Shown: positions 1-8,811 of the stretch, piece after piece
Layout: the number at the start of each line of letters is the position of its first letter
Position numbering within the stretch: position 1 is the first letter of the stretch
Source of the DNA: Methanomassiliicoccales archaeon
Lineage (GTDB): Archaea > Thermoplasmatota > Thermoplasmata > Methanomassiliicoccales > UBA472
DNA: 55,213 nt
Assembly: GCA_035527755.1 (NCBI GenBank)
Contig: DATKZX010000012.1
Coordinates: 1 to 55,213, forward strand
Direction of reading: 5' to 3'
Position numbers and translations under genes: made by a program
Notes under the pieces: generated by a model
Told to the model about the DNA's origin: nothing
The model's input: only the letters and a program-made list of their open reading frames with translations
Databases searched by the model: none

Positions 1-383
1 GTCGTCTTGTTCCATACGTTCTCATCCACCATCTCTAGCATTGTCTGGATGATCGCGTCCTTGTTGCTGCTGCTTACCATTATGAACTTGTCAGCTGACA
101 TGTTCATCATCTCTGGGATGGCGCTCTTGTTATACTCGGAACCAGCATCGAAAATGACCGCGCTGTCAAGGAAACCGATATCGACCAACGTGTTCGTGGC
201 GAATGCGCCGAACGATGCCACGTGGGTGGCTGGTCGGGACAGGTTCGTTATAACGCCGCGGGAGTCCGTGATGCTGATCCCCCCGGTGTCGTTCACCGCA
301 CTGTCGCCACTTGCAATAACTGGTATGGCCATGGTCAATAGGGCGATGACCGCCATCAACGTGATCACTTTCTTGTATTGCAT
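1..383 (-). CDS. Secreted ABC-transporter-type substrate-binding protein, 5' part only
   Basis: The reverse strand is open from an ATG at 383 to the window edge (127 codons), so the C-terminal part is missing. It begins MQYKKVITLMAVIALL, a signal peptide, followed by about 25 linker residues and then ITDSRGVITNLSRPATHVAS. That pattern resembles the opening of iron-siderophore/cobalamin (BtuF/FecB-like, TroA-fold) binding proteins, in which a D-x-x-G strand and a conserved Pro precede the first ligand-side helix. Later, VDIGFLDSAVIFD fits the usual 'lG..d.vvg' strand. An AGGTG ribosome site lies about 6 nt before the ATG. The protein probably captures a metal chelate outside the membrane; the ligand cannot be told, and the rest of the transporter lies beyond the edge. 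Confidence 0.75.
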   Translation of the reverse strand, partial: MQYKKVITLMAVIALLTMAIPVIASGDSAVNDTGGISITDSRGVITNLSRPATHVASFGAFATNTLVDIGFLDSAVIFDAGSEYNKSAIPEMMNMSADKFIMVSSSNKDAIIQTMLEMVDENVWNKT

Positions 384-605
384 AATAACACCTGTAATTG
401 GAACAATACTCGTAATATTATTAGACTATAAAGTATTATGCCAAAATAATGATTTCGTGTTACTATATGTTGTCACTCAAATAATTAAAAAATGATGCCA
501 CATCCAAATTATTATCTCAACGGTCTAGACACAGATCATTTTAAAAAATCCAATTCTTAACATCCGAAGCAAAGAAAGGAAATTATACCAGTATCTGAGT
601 TCGAT

Positions 606-941
606 ATGTTCATGGCATCCCGGGTAAAGGTCGTCACCCCTATCTGCTCCCATGAAACCTGGATCACGGCGGAGATGGATGGGGAGGACCGAATCAAAGT
701 TAGCATAGAGACGGACTGCTCCAATGTGAAAAATTATGGTGAGAGGCTGACCAGTGTGAGCATGGACGACATAAGCGAGTTGCGCGATTCCCGTATCATG
801 ACCGAGGCCCAGGATGGCATTCTTACGCCCACCTGCCTGGTTCCAGTTGCAGTGTTCAACGTCTGCTGGATGGAATCTGGGATGATATCCAAGCATCTAG
901 CCACCAAGGAAGGGTCGATCGCCATTCACTTCGTCGATTGA
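606..941 (+). CDS. Small cysteine-containing protein, DUF6951-like
   Basis: This is a 111-residue protein without a signal peptide or membrane segment. Its N-terminal half has beta-strand character and contains KVSIETDCSNVKNYGERL; the C-terminal part has CLVPVAVFNVCWMESGM. The layout (a Cys near the N-terminus, 'sDC.N', then 'C.VP.a...a.e...gm' and a terminal strand) resembles the small DUF6951 proteins of anaerobic archaea and clostridia, whose function is unknown; this assignment is from memory. The conserved cysteines could bind a metal or cluster. The stop overlaps the TTG proposed as the start of the next gene by two bases, so the two are probably cotranscribed. Confidence 0.6.
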   Translation: MFMASRVKVVTPICSHETWITAEMDGEDRIKVSIETDCSNVKNYGERLTSVSMDDISELRDSRIMTEAQDGILTPTCLVPVAVFNVCWMESGMISKHLATKEGSIAIHFVD

Positions 942-2086
942 GGAAGGAAAAGATATATGGTCTCTACCACGTCTCAACTCCGGAGGCCAATGGACGGATC
1001 ATCCTGATGTGTGGTAATACCGCTTTTATCTACAATGATGAACTGCTCAAATATCAGTTCGGTTCTGAGCACCCCTATCAGCCCATCCGTTTCCAGCTGG
1101 TAATGGATACGCTGATGGAGATGGGGGTGTTCGATCACCTCCTTAGGTCCATGACATCGGAGCTGGCCACCGAAGAGGACCTGAGGGAGGTCCACACCGA
1201 ACAGCTCATCAACATCGTAAAGGAAATGAGCCAGATCGGCACCGGATGCCTGGATATGGGAGACACCCCCGTATGCGAAGGACTGTTCGAAGGCGCTTTG
1301 GCTGCGGTGGGGGCTACGGTGACGGGGGCTGAATGTATCGCCCGAGGGGAGTTCGACCATGCCATGACCCCCGGGGGCGGGTTGCACCATGCCCACTCGG
1401 ACAAAGCGGCCGGATTCAATATCTTCAACGATCTGGCCATCGCCGCTCGAAGGCTGCAACGTAAATACGGTTACGAACGCATAGCCATAATCGATATCGA
1501 TGGTCATCACGGGGACGGCACGCAATCCATCTTCTACAATGAAAAGGTCCTGACCATATCCCTTCATCGTTACGGGCCAGGTTTCTATCCGGAGACCGGG
1601 GCGGTCACCGAGATGGGTGAAGGTGAAGGGAGGGGCTACTCCATCAATGTGCCCTTGCCCCGGTGCACCCCGGACGAGGTCTATGTTCCAACATACGAAA
1701 AGGTAGTCTCCGCGGCCTTGGATGCTTACCGGCCCGAGATCATCATCCACCAGTTCGGTACCGACGCTCATTACACCGACCACATGGTGGGCATGGGGCT
1801 GACCACCAGGGCGTATGAGAAGGTGGCGGAGATCACTCATCGCCTGGCCCATGACCATTGTGACGGTCGTTACCTGGTGACCGGCGGCGGAGGTTACTCA
1901 GCGGACGCGAGCCGAAGGATATGGAGCCTGGTGGTCTGCACAGTTTCCGGCTCGTTCCCTCTCAATCCCGAGGGGATGCACCTGTTGAGGGACTCCGGCC
2001 TCAACCGAAAATGGAAGGTTCAGCAGGAGGAGTTCCACAAACGTTTGGACTACCTCTTCGACGAGGTCATACCGCTGATCAAGTGA
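938..2086 (+). CDS. Histone deacetylase family (AcuC/HDAC-like) deacetylase
   Basis: A zinc-dependent deacetylase of the arginase/HDAC fold, 382 residues, close to the usual length for archaeal AcuC-type proteins. Visible hallmarks are YQFGSEHPYQPIR near the N-terminus, the charge-relay His pair region GGGLHHA, the metal-binding DIDGHHGDGTQ, the second ligand region QFGTDAHYTDH, and the C-terminal GGGGYS carrying the transition-state Tyr. Substrates may be acetyl-lysine in proteins or small acetylated amines; the sequence does not decide. The TTG at 938 gives four-base coupling with the upstream gene. An ATG at 1007, which removes 23 residues and leaves the N-terminus close to that of AcuC, is a good alternative start. 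Confidence 0.88.
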   Translation: MRKEKIYGLYHVSTPEANGRIILMCGNTAFIYNDELLKYQFGSEHPYQPIRFQLVMDTLMEMGVFDHLLRSMTSELATEEDLREVHTEQLINIVKEMSQIGTGCLDMGDTPVCEGLFEGALAAVGATVTGAECIARGEFDHAMTPGGGLHHAHSDKAAGFNIFNDLAIAARRLQRKYGYERIAIIDIDGHHGDGTQSIFYNEKVLTISLHRYGPGFYPETGAVTEMGEGEGRGYSINVPLPRCTPDEVYVPTYEKVVSAALDAYRPEIIIHQFGTDAHYTDHMVGMGLTTRAYEKVAEITHRLAHDHCDGRYLVTGGGGYSADASRRIWSLVVCTVSGSFPLNPEGMHLLRDSGLNRKWKVQQEEFHKRLDYLFDEVIPLIK

Positions 2087-2242
2087 CAGCATGTTCCGAT
2101 CGATCCAAGCAGGCACGCCCCTGATTGGAAAGGCACAACGCCGTTCCATCATCCGTGCTCCGGACAGCGACCGGGGCGATCTAGAACATTAGGAAATGAA
2201 ATTATAGGATATCGACCCTTAAGAAAATGACTGGGTTTGTAC

Positions 2243-5200
2243 ATGAACGCGCCATCGAACATTCAAAAGGCGGTCATCATTCTTTTGACCCTTTCATTGC
2301 TCGTCCCTTTGTTCTCCGTACAGACCACTGGAGACGATGGGCGAACGATCATCTACGAATTCCATTTCTCCTCCCCGGACGTAGATATTGGCAGACAAGA
2401 CCGACTTTTCACCGTGAACGGACTCGACCTCGACCCGAGCGCCGGAGCCCCAACATTGCCGGTAGAGACCGTGCTGCTGGCATTGCAGCCCGGCCGACAT
2501 CTGAAGAATGTGGAGGTGGATCATGCTCGCCCATCATCGTTGGAGATCATAGAGAACTATGCTCAGAATCCATGCGAGGCCCCACTGGGCGTCGAGACCC
2601 CGGAGAAGGACATCGTCGACCGGGGTGCCTGGGACCTTGCAGGCACATATGTGCTCGAAGGGGTGGAGGTAATATGTCTTAACCTTCGACCATTGGTCTG
2701 GGACCGGAGTACCGGGGTTCTGACGTTCATTCCTGATTATTCCGTCACCATCGTCACCGAGGCTGACGATATCGAATCGATCGGCGACCTGGACCGCGTT
2801 AGGGACCTGGTCGACAATCCTGAGGTCCTGCCGTACGTTCCGCGCACCACGACCTCCAACATACTTCCGGACGGGAGCTATGATCATCTTATCATCACCG
2901 ATTCGTTCCTGAGCGTCCCATTCCAGGCCTTGGCCACATGGAAGGGGGTGAGGAACGAGCTCGGTTCCGTTCATCAGAACGTGGACAGTATCGTGGTCAC
3001 CCTGCAGCAGATCAGGTCCTACAGTTCCTTGTGGGCCAACCCGACATCGCACAATGGCCAGGGCAACGACACCCAGACACTGGTCCGTAATTTCATCAAC
3101 GCCGCCCACCAGGAATGGGGCGTGAGCTACGTGCTCATTGGCGGTGACGAGGAGATCATCCCCTCCAGGAAGGTCTCTGTGTCCACCGGTGGATACAACG
3201 ATCAGCTGCCCGCGGACATTTACTTCACCGGCTTGGACGGAGATTGGGACAATGACAATGACGGCGTGTATGGCGAGCCATTAGGTACGGGGACCGCCGG
3301 GGAAGAGGCCGATTTGCTGGCAGAGGTGTTCGTTGGCCGAGCGACAGTTTCAAACACCCAGGAGGCATGGAACTTCGTCAATAAGACCATCAGTTACGAG
3401 AAGGGATACGTCAAACAGTACGACAAAGACCTTCTTTTCGTGGGGGAACTGCTTAGCTCAAACCCAGAGACCTGGGGGGGTGATTACAAGGATGAGGTAT
3501 ACAACGATGTATTGGCCGACAAGAACCTCACCCGGACCACCATCTACGAACGGGATGGAACGTTCTCCAATGTAATCTTACTGAACCAACTGGAATCGGG
3601 GGCGCATCTGGTCAACCACATGGGCCATGGCAATTACCTGGGGTTCGCCGATATCAACATCTTTGATGTGATGGGGCTGCAGAACGACCTGCCGTTCATC
3701 CTCTATACCCAGGCATGCATGGTCGGAGGTTTCGATCAAGGGCCAGACACCTCTGACGACTGCATCGGCGAGGAGTTCATCAAGGGAGAGCACGGGGCTG
3801 TGGCCTTCATTGGCAACTCCCGTTACGGATGGTATGCACCAGGCAGCACCGACGGCTCCTCTCAGAAGTTCGACCTCTCGTTCTTCAGCAAGGTGTTCGA
3901 CGATAACGTGACGCAACTGGGAAGGGCGCTTTCCCTATCCAAGGAGGAATTGATCGGTCAGGCGGGATATGCCAATACCATCCGCTGGGTCTATATGGAA
4001 CTGAACCTGCTGGGTGACCCGGAGACCATGGTCCTCAAGGCGGGTCTGGGGACCCACGACCTGGGGGTCGTAGAGATGTCCGTAGGTCAATTCGTCCAGG
4101 GTGTGGAGGGCGAAGTGACGGCGCGGGTGCAGAACATGGGGCAATACCTCGGGAATGCCACTGTGGAGCTCTACGCCGATGATGCGGTGGTAGACACCGG
4201 ACCGGTGAGCCTGGTCCCCGGAGAGAGCGCCTGGGTGGACCTGACATGGACTCCTTCAGAAAGCCGGCAGTACGAACTCACGGTCCGGGTGGAAGGTCTG
4301 ATCGATGATTTCCCTGCCAACGATGAGAAGAGCGTCTTTGTAGTGGTGGACCGCTCGATCTCAGGATACACCATATGGGAAGATATGCACGTGGAACTGA
4401 CCACTGGCCTGTTCATAGGGACCGGGGCCACATTGGACATACGTAACTGCACTGTGGAGTTCTTGTCATCAGGCAACGATTCCCGGGTGATGGTACAAGG
4501 TACGTTGAAGGCCGACAGCTCAACGCTGTACGGTTCCTCATACCACATATTGAGCGACGCTGGTGAGGTGGAACTTACCGGATGCGACCTGAACGGGCTG
4601 TCCACCACCACGCCATCTTTGATCGAGGGAGGGACCCTGATGGCGCTGGATACCACGATATCTGGTGGAATGGGGTGGCAGTTGAACGGCACCCTCGTGG
4701 AAATGACCACCTCGGAGCTGATAGGCCAGATGTCCGAATGGGCGTTCACAAGTTCCGTGGTCGCATTGGACGGTGTCGATGGACAGGGCGGATACGGCCT
4801 TCTACTGAAAAAATCCAGCGGCGCCCTGCTCAACCTCACTTGGTCTGGGGGAGAGAGGGGATTGACCATCGAACGGTGTAGCGGCCTGGTCATGCATGAT
4901 GTTGAACTGATGGGCAACGCAGCCGACCTGTCGATCATCGGGGACATCGAAGCCCATTTCATACATGACGTGGAAAGGGTGAACCTTACCTACGGACCTC
5001 TGGTCATCCTGCATGACCAGGACAACTTGACCGTTGAGGGCGGGACCGGCAGCCTATACCTGGTAAGCTGCCACGACATGGTCGTCAGCGGTCTCCATCT
5101 CCGGAACGGCGGTCAGGGATTGACACTGGTCGGCTCCACCGGTGTGGAGGTGGTGGGGAACGCCATCGAGAACTGCACCGTGGGCGTAATGGCCGTCGAT

Positions 5201-7345
5201 TCCAGCGGTCTGCTGTGGAGCAACGACCTGATCGACAACGTATGCCATGTGCAACAGTTACGTTCACAGTTGGTGGTCGGTAAGGACTACCCTATCGGAG
5301 GGAACCACTGGTCCGATCAATCTGACACGGATGTAAGCAGCGGTCCGGGACAGGACCTGCCCGGACCGGACGGCATCTCGGACGAAGCGTACGAGGGACA
5401 GGACGTTCTTGACCAATATCCCAAAGTGGGCAGATGCAGCTATGTTCATGACATTCCAGTCGCTGATTTCGTCATGGGGAGCGAGGTCATCGATATCATT
5501 AGCCAGGTCAACTTCACCGACGCCAGCGCAAGCGGCTCGGGCATCGCCAACTGGACCTGGGATCTCGGAGACGGTGATGAGGCATACGGGAAGGTCGTCA
5601 GTCACCATTACACGGTCAAAAGCGTTTTCACCGTCACACTTACGGTGACCGATCATAAGGGTTCAAGTGACTCTGTCTCGATGGAACTGCAGGTCATAAA
5701 CCACTTGCCCGTGAGCTATTTCTCCTACACACCCTCTCAGCCCATTCCCGGGGGGATCATCGAGTTCCAAGACCTGTCATCGGACATCGATGGCGATTTG
5801 GTCAGCTGGTCGTGGGACATGGGTGACGGAAACCATTCCAACCTCAGCGACCCTATCCATTCCTACGCGCTGCTGGGCGATTACAATGTCACCTTGACGG
5901 TCATGGACACGGATGGAGAAAACAACAGCTGGACCAAGATCGTATCGGTGGGGAACATCGCCCCCAAGGCCGACTTCTTCTGGTCACCCAGCTACGTGGC
6001 CAGTCTGCAGACGGTGAACTTCTTCGACAATAGTTCGGACGTCGACGGACAGGTACGGTCCTGGACATGGGACTTCGGTGACGGATCGACATTGAGCGGT
6101 AGGGAGGTAGGGCATCGGTATTCCACGCCCGGCACCTATCTCATCACCCTAACGGTCCTGGATGATGATCAAGCCCAGAACGTGACCACCCGCAGCCTGA
6201 CGGTGTACAACGCTCCACCGACCGCCGCCTTCGGATGCGTTCAAGAGGTGCTGAGCATGGTCGAGGTGCAGTTCAAGGACCGTTCCTTCGACCCCGACGG
6301 GAGGATAACATCCTGGACCTGGGACTTCGGCGACGGGAACGGTTCCACCATCAGCTCTCCAAAGCACACCTACCAGCGGGCGGGGGATCACACGGTCACC
6401 CTCACCTTGCGCGATGACCGTGGAGCCACTGGGTTCTCTACCAAGGTGATCGTGGTGATCAACCGGTTACCGGAAGCATCGTTCGAAACCCCGGAAGGGG
6501 AGTTTTGGTCCCTGGAGCCGGTGGAGTTCATCGGTCAGGGTTGGGACGCTGACGGAGAGGTGACCTCCTACCTCTGGAACATGGGGGACGGTGGTGTTGA
6601 GGAAGGAAGGGTCATCGAGCATGTCTATCAAGCGCCAGGCAACTATACTGTGACCCTCACCTGCGTGGATGACGCAGAAGGGGAGACCTCGGCCAGCATC
6701 GTGTTTAAGGTAAACGATCTGCTCCCAGAGGTGGGAATATCGGCGGTCCTGGGGCCGGTCCATCCGCTGGAGATGTCCTTCACGGCCGAAGCATTGGACC
6801 GCGACGGTGAGGTGGTCGGATATAACTGGAGCTTCGGAGATGGTTCGTTCGCGGAGATCGCGACCCCGGTCCATCGCTATGCTCAGAGAGGCGATTATCA
6901 GGTCACGCTCACCGTGGTCGACGACTTCGGAGAGCGAAATGCGACCTCGATCGCGATCGTGGTGTGGATCGGGGACGTGTCCATGGAGAACGCATCCTGT
7001 TACCTGGATGATGATGGATGGGTGTTCCGGGCGGAGCTGGTGAACGAAGGTCCTCTCACCATCTATGTTCTGCTGAACGTGACCACCGAGAACATGATGA
7101 TGGAGCAAGGATACCAGCTTGAAGCGGGAGAGAGGAAGACCGTCCTGGTGCCCCTAGAAGATTTAAATGGCGGTCGGATCAACGCCGCATTGATATTCGA
7201 TGAGGACCAGGACTCCGATCCCGGTGACACCTTCTGGACCAGTTCGATCAGCGCCTCCGGAAAGATATCCCCCTGGCTGATGGTGCTGGCGATCTGTACG
7301 ATCGTCGTGGCGGTGATGGTGGCGGTCTTGATAAGAAGAAGATAA
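2243..7345 (+). CDS. Giant secreted C25 (gingipain-like) cysteine protease with beta-helix and six PKD domains
   Basis: About 1700 residues. A signal peptide (VIILLTLSLLVPLFSV) is followed by a pro-region and a caspase-like C25 domain near residues 200-640, with the His of NHMGHGNYLG (about 462) and the Cys of YTQACMVGGFD (about 492), the spacing expected for the gingipain dyad. Next come a CARDB-like domain (about 640-735) and a parallel beta-helix ending in GGNHWSDQ, the NosD-type closing motif. Six PKD domains follow (about 1075-1575), each with a W-x-[WF/MG]-GDG core such as WTWDFGDG. A single membrane segment ending in IRRR closes the protein. The ATG at 2243 is preferred over a TTG two codons upstream. 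It is likely an anchored extracellular protease acting on proteins or peptides; the PKD and helix parts would serve as stalk and binding surface. Confidence 0.88.
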   Translation: MNAPSNIQKAVIILLTLSLLVPLFSVQTTGDDGRTIIYEFHFSSPDVDIGRQDRLFTVNGLDLDPSAGAPTLPVETVLLALQPGRHLKNVEVDHARPSSLEIIENYAQNPCEAPLGVETPEKDIVDRGAWDLAGTYVLEGVEVICLNLRPLVWDRSTGVLTFIPDYSVTIVTEADDIESIGDLDRVRDLVDNPEVLPYVPRTTTSNILPDGSYDHLIITDSFLSVPFQALATWKGVRNELGSVHQNVDSIVVTLQQIRSYSSLWANPTSHNGQGNDTQTLVRNFINAAHQEWGVSYVLIGGDEEIIPSRKVSVSTGGYNDQLPADIYFTGLDGDWDNDNDGVYGEPLGTGTAGEEADLLAEVFVGRATVSNTQEAWNFVNKTISYEKGYVKQYDKDLLFVGELLSSNPETWGGDYKDEVYNDVLADKNLTRTTIYERDGTFSNVILLNQLESGAHLVNHMGHGNYLGFADINIFDVMGLQNDLPFILYTQACMVGGFDQGPDTSDDCIGEEFIKGEHGAVAFIGNSRYGWYAPGSTDGSSQKFDLSFFSKVFDDNVTQLGRALSLSKEELIGQAGYANTIRWVYMELNLLGDPETMVLKAGLGTHDLGVVEMSVGQFVQGVEGEVTARVQNMGQYLGNATVELYADDAVVDTGPVSLVPGESAWVDLTWTPSESRQYELTVRVEGLIDDFPANDEKSVFVVVDRSISGYTIWEDMHVELTTGLFIGTGATLDIRNCTVEFLSSGNDSRVMVQGTLKADSSTLYGSSYHILSDAGEVELTGCDLNGLSTTTPSLIEGGTLMALDTTISGGMGWQLNGTLVEMTTSELIGQMSEWAFTSSVVALDGVDGQGGYGLLLKKSSGALLNLTWSGGERGLTIERCSGLVMHDVELMGNAADLSIIGDIEAHFIHDVERVNLTYGPLVILHDQDNLTVEGGTGSLYLVSCHDMVVSGLHLRNGGQGLTLVGSTGVEVVGNAIENCTVGVMAVDSSGLLWSNDLIDNVCHVQQLRSQLVVGKDYPIGGNHWSDQSDTDVSSGPGQDLPGPDGISDEAYEGQDVLDQYPKVGRCSYVHDIPVADFVMGSEVIDIISQVNFTDASASGSGIANWTWDLGDGDEAYGKVVSHHYTVKSVFTVTLTVTDHKGSSDSVSMELQVINHLPVSYFSYTPSQPIPGGIIEFQDLSSDIDGDLVSWSWDMGDGNHSNLSDPIHSYALLGDYNVTLTVMDTDGENNSWTKIVSVGNIAPKADFFWSPSYVASLQTVNFFDNSSDVDGQVRSWTWDFGDGSTLSGREVGHRYSTPGTYLITLTVLDDDQAQNVTTRSLTVYNAPPTAAFGCVQEVLSMVEVQFKDRSFDPDGRITSWTWDFGDGNGSTISSPKHTYQRAGDHTVTLTLRDDRGATGFSTKVIVVINRLPEASFETPEGEFWSLEPVEFIGQGWDADGEVTSYLWNMGDGGVEEGRVIEHVYQAPGNYTVTLTCVDDAEGETSASIVFKVNDLLPEVGISAVLGPVHPLEMSFTAEALDRDGEVVGYNWSFGDGSFAEIATPVHRYAQRGDYQVTLTVVDDFGERNATSIAIVVWIGDVSMENASCYLDDDGWVFRAELVNEGPLTIYVLLNVTTENMMMEQGYQLEAGERKTVLVPLEDLNGGRINAALIFDEDQDSDPGDTFWTSSISASGKISPWLMVLAICTIVVAVMVAVLIRRR

Positions 7346-7350
7346 AATAG

Positions 7351-7423
7351 CGCCCCGGTCGGGATTTGAACCCGAGTCGAAGCCTCGACAGGGCTTCATG
7401 ATAGGCCACTACACTACCGGGGC
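7351..7423 (-). tRNA. tRNA-Asp (GTC)
   Basis: The reverse strand folds into a full 73-nt cloverleaf: acceptor GCCCCGG pairing with CCGGGGC, discriminator G, anticodon stem AAGCC/GGCTT around the loop CTGTCGA (anticodon GTC), and T arm CTCGG-GTTCAAAT-CCCGA type. No intron is present and the 3' CCA is not encoded. A TATA-like ATTAAATATT about 28-30 bases upstream (7450-7460) is the likely promoter. It ends only 5 bases beyond the stop of the giant protease gene, convergently. Confidence 0.95.
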
Positions 7424-7447
7424 ATGCGGCCTTTCCCCTTATCGAAT

Positions 7448-7460
7448 GGTAATATTTAAT
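7448..7460 (-). promoter_or_regulatory. TATA box of tRNA-Asp
   Basis: The sequence TAATATTTAAT (plus strand) is close to palindromic and sits about 30 bases upstream of the tRNA-Asp 5' end on the reverse strand. It is also about 26 bases before the start of the structured element at 7477 on the forward strand, so it could fire both ways; the direction is an inference from spacing. Confidence 0.5.
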
Positions 7461-7476
7461 CCTTAAGGTGACAACT

Positions 7477-7540
7477 GGTTGCTGGCACCTGTCGTCGGAG
7501 GGGTGTGCCAGGCGCACTGCGGAACCTAGTGAGGTTTTGT
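7477..7540 (+). ncRNA. GC-rich structured intergenic element with terminator-like end (candidate small RNA or leader)
   Basis: In an otherwise AT-rich gap, 7477-7526 can close into a branched fold: GGTT (7477-7480) pairs with AACC (7523-7526), enclosing CTGGCAC/GTGCCAG (7482-7488 with 7505-7511) and CGC/GCG (7513-7515 with 7519-7521). The same AACC, with the next T, can instead pair with AGGTT (7532-7536) across a 4-nt loop, followed by TTGTT, which resembles a weak terminator. These two pairings exclude each other. The downstream membrane-protein gene has its own TATA-like TTATATAAT near 7544, so this may be an independent short RNA rather than a leader. No known RNA family was recognised. 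Confidence 0.35.
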
Positions 7541-7606
7541 TGATTATATAATTTGTTAGAAATAGATATTAATATTGAAGTTGATTAATGGGAAGGTGGG
7601 GTTTTG

Positions 7607-8740
7607 GTGGACGATTCTTCGATAAATAAAGGCGGGCTGGTTAGAACGTTGACGGTCAACGACCCGTCGATCAAAAGAAAGAAGATCGTGCTCAATGCCA
7701 ACCTTCTCTACATCCCCATAGTTGACGGTATGCTGCTATACACCGGACTTTACCTGGTGCCAGAGATGTGGTGGATATTCCTAGCCATCGTTCCGATACT
7801 GACCGTAGCCATACTTGTTAGCTACATGTTCCTTAAGCGAGTGTTGGGAAGTAGCTTCTACCCAGTTTCCGTATATTCGAACGGAGTGGATTTCCCCCAG
7901 TTCCTGTTCAACAAATTGATAGGACGTCCATCCTTCATGAGGAAGGAGGATATTGTTTCTATATGGACCAATGATCTCTCGAACGCCCCGCAGGTCGAGG
8001 AAACCAGAGGGTACATGACGCTGTCCTTCAAGACGAGCACCGCAAGGGTCTATGAAACCGGGATCAGAAGCAGGCCAGAGATCGAATCCGTAGTAGAGTG
8101 GATCGAGAGGAATTGGGAACTACCCGTCGAGAGCGGGAACCCATCACGATCCGTTCCCAGCCATCAGACCCCGCGATCGAGGCAAAATATCTTGACGGTT
8201 CAAAAATTCTGCTCCCGATGTGGAAAGGCCAGCGATGGAACGTTGTCCTTCTGTCCACATTGCGGGACCAACTTCGATCAGGCACCAAAAGGATCTCCGG
8301 CCGATCATCGTTGGCAATCCACTAACGAAGCCGCGAACAACCCCCATCAAAGGCCACCCGCTGATACTTATCCAACAGGCCCGGTCGAATATCCGTCCCA
8401 ATATTCCCAGGTCGGATACGGCCAGATGACCTATCCGAACGATAAGGATCCCCGGTTCGCCTTCATTCTTGGTCTGGCACTGGGGTTCCTGGGGTTCATG
8501 GGCATCGGTCACATTTACATGGGAAAGGTCGTCAAAGGTCTGATCCTACTGATCGTCGGAGGATTTCTGGCCATGTTCTCCCTGGTGGCGATCAGCATGC
8601 TCTTCGGGCCTTCGGAATTTGAACTGAGCGTACGAATGGTCACGACCGCCATCATGTCCGTTCCATATCTGCTGCTTCAGCTCTGGCAGGCCTTCGATGC
8701 CCCCAAGCCAGAAAAAAGGGGACCAGGAAGGAGATACTGA
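7607..8740 (+). CDS. Zinc-ribbon and TM2-domain membrane protein
   Basis: 377 residues. Two hydrophobic helices lie near residues 30-70, then a soluble domain of about 120 residues that I do not recognise. A zinc ribbon (CSRCGK...CPHCG) near 200-222 and a Pro/Gln/Tyr-rich linker follow. The C-terminal TM2 domain has GIGHIYMGKVVKGLILLI and a further helix pair. Such proteins are frequent in Thermoplasmatota and are of unknown function; the layout suggests a membrane sensor or scaffold with a cytoplasmic zinc-ribbon segment. A GGTGGGG ribosome site lies 5-10 bases ahead of adjacent TTG (7604) and GTG (7607) codons; GTG is preferred. Confidence 0.82.
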   Translation: MDDSSINKGGLVRTLTVNDPSIKRKKIVLNANLLYIPIVDGMLLYTGLYLVPEMWWIFLAIVPILTVAILVSYMFLKRVLGSSFYPVSVYSNGVDFPQFLFNKLIGRPSFMRKEDIVSIWTNDLSNAPQVEETRGYMTLSFKTSTARVYETGIRSRPEIESVVEWIERNWELPVESGNPSRSVPSHQTPRSRQNILTVQKFCSRCGKASDGTLSFCPHCGTNFDQAPKGSPADHRWQSTNEAANNPHQRPPADTYPTGPVEYPSQYSQVGYGQMTYPNDKDPRFAFILGLALGFLGFMGIGHIYMGKVVKGLILLIVGGFLAMFSLVAISMLFGPSEFELSVRMVTTAIMSVPYLLLQLWQAFDAPKPEKRGPGRRY

Positions 8741-8811
8741 TACGATTGTATCGCAAAGCGCCGTTCCCAGCAAAGTATTAAACGCAGGGCGCGCTTTGAT
8801 TGACGAATCAT

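Noticed and set aside
7-495. Forward open frame of 162 codons at the left end
   Set aside because: The reverse strand encodes a signal peptide and a recognisable binding-protein N-terminus over the same bases; the forward frame has no homologous features.
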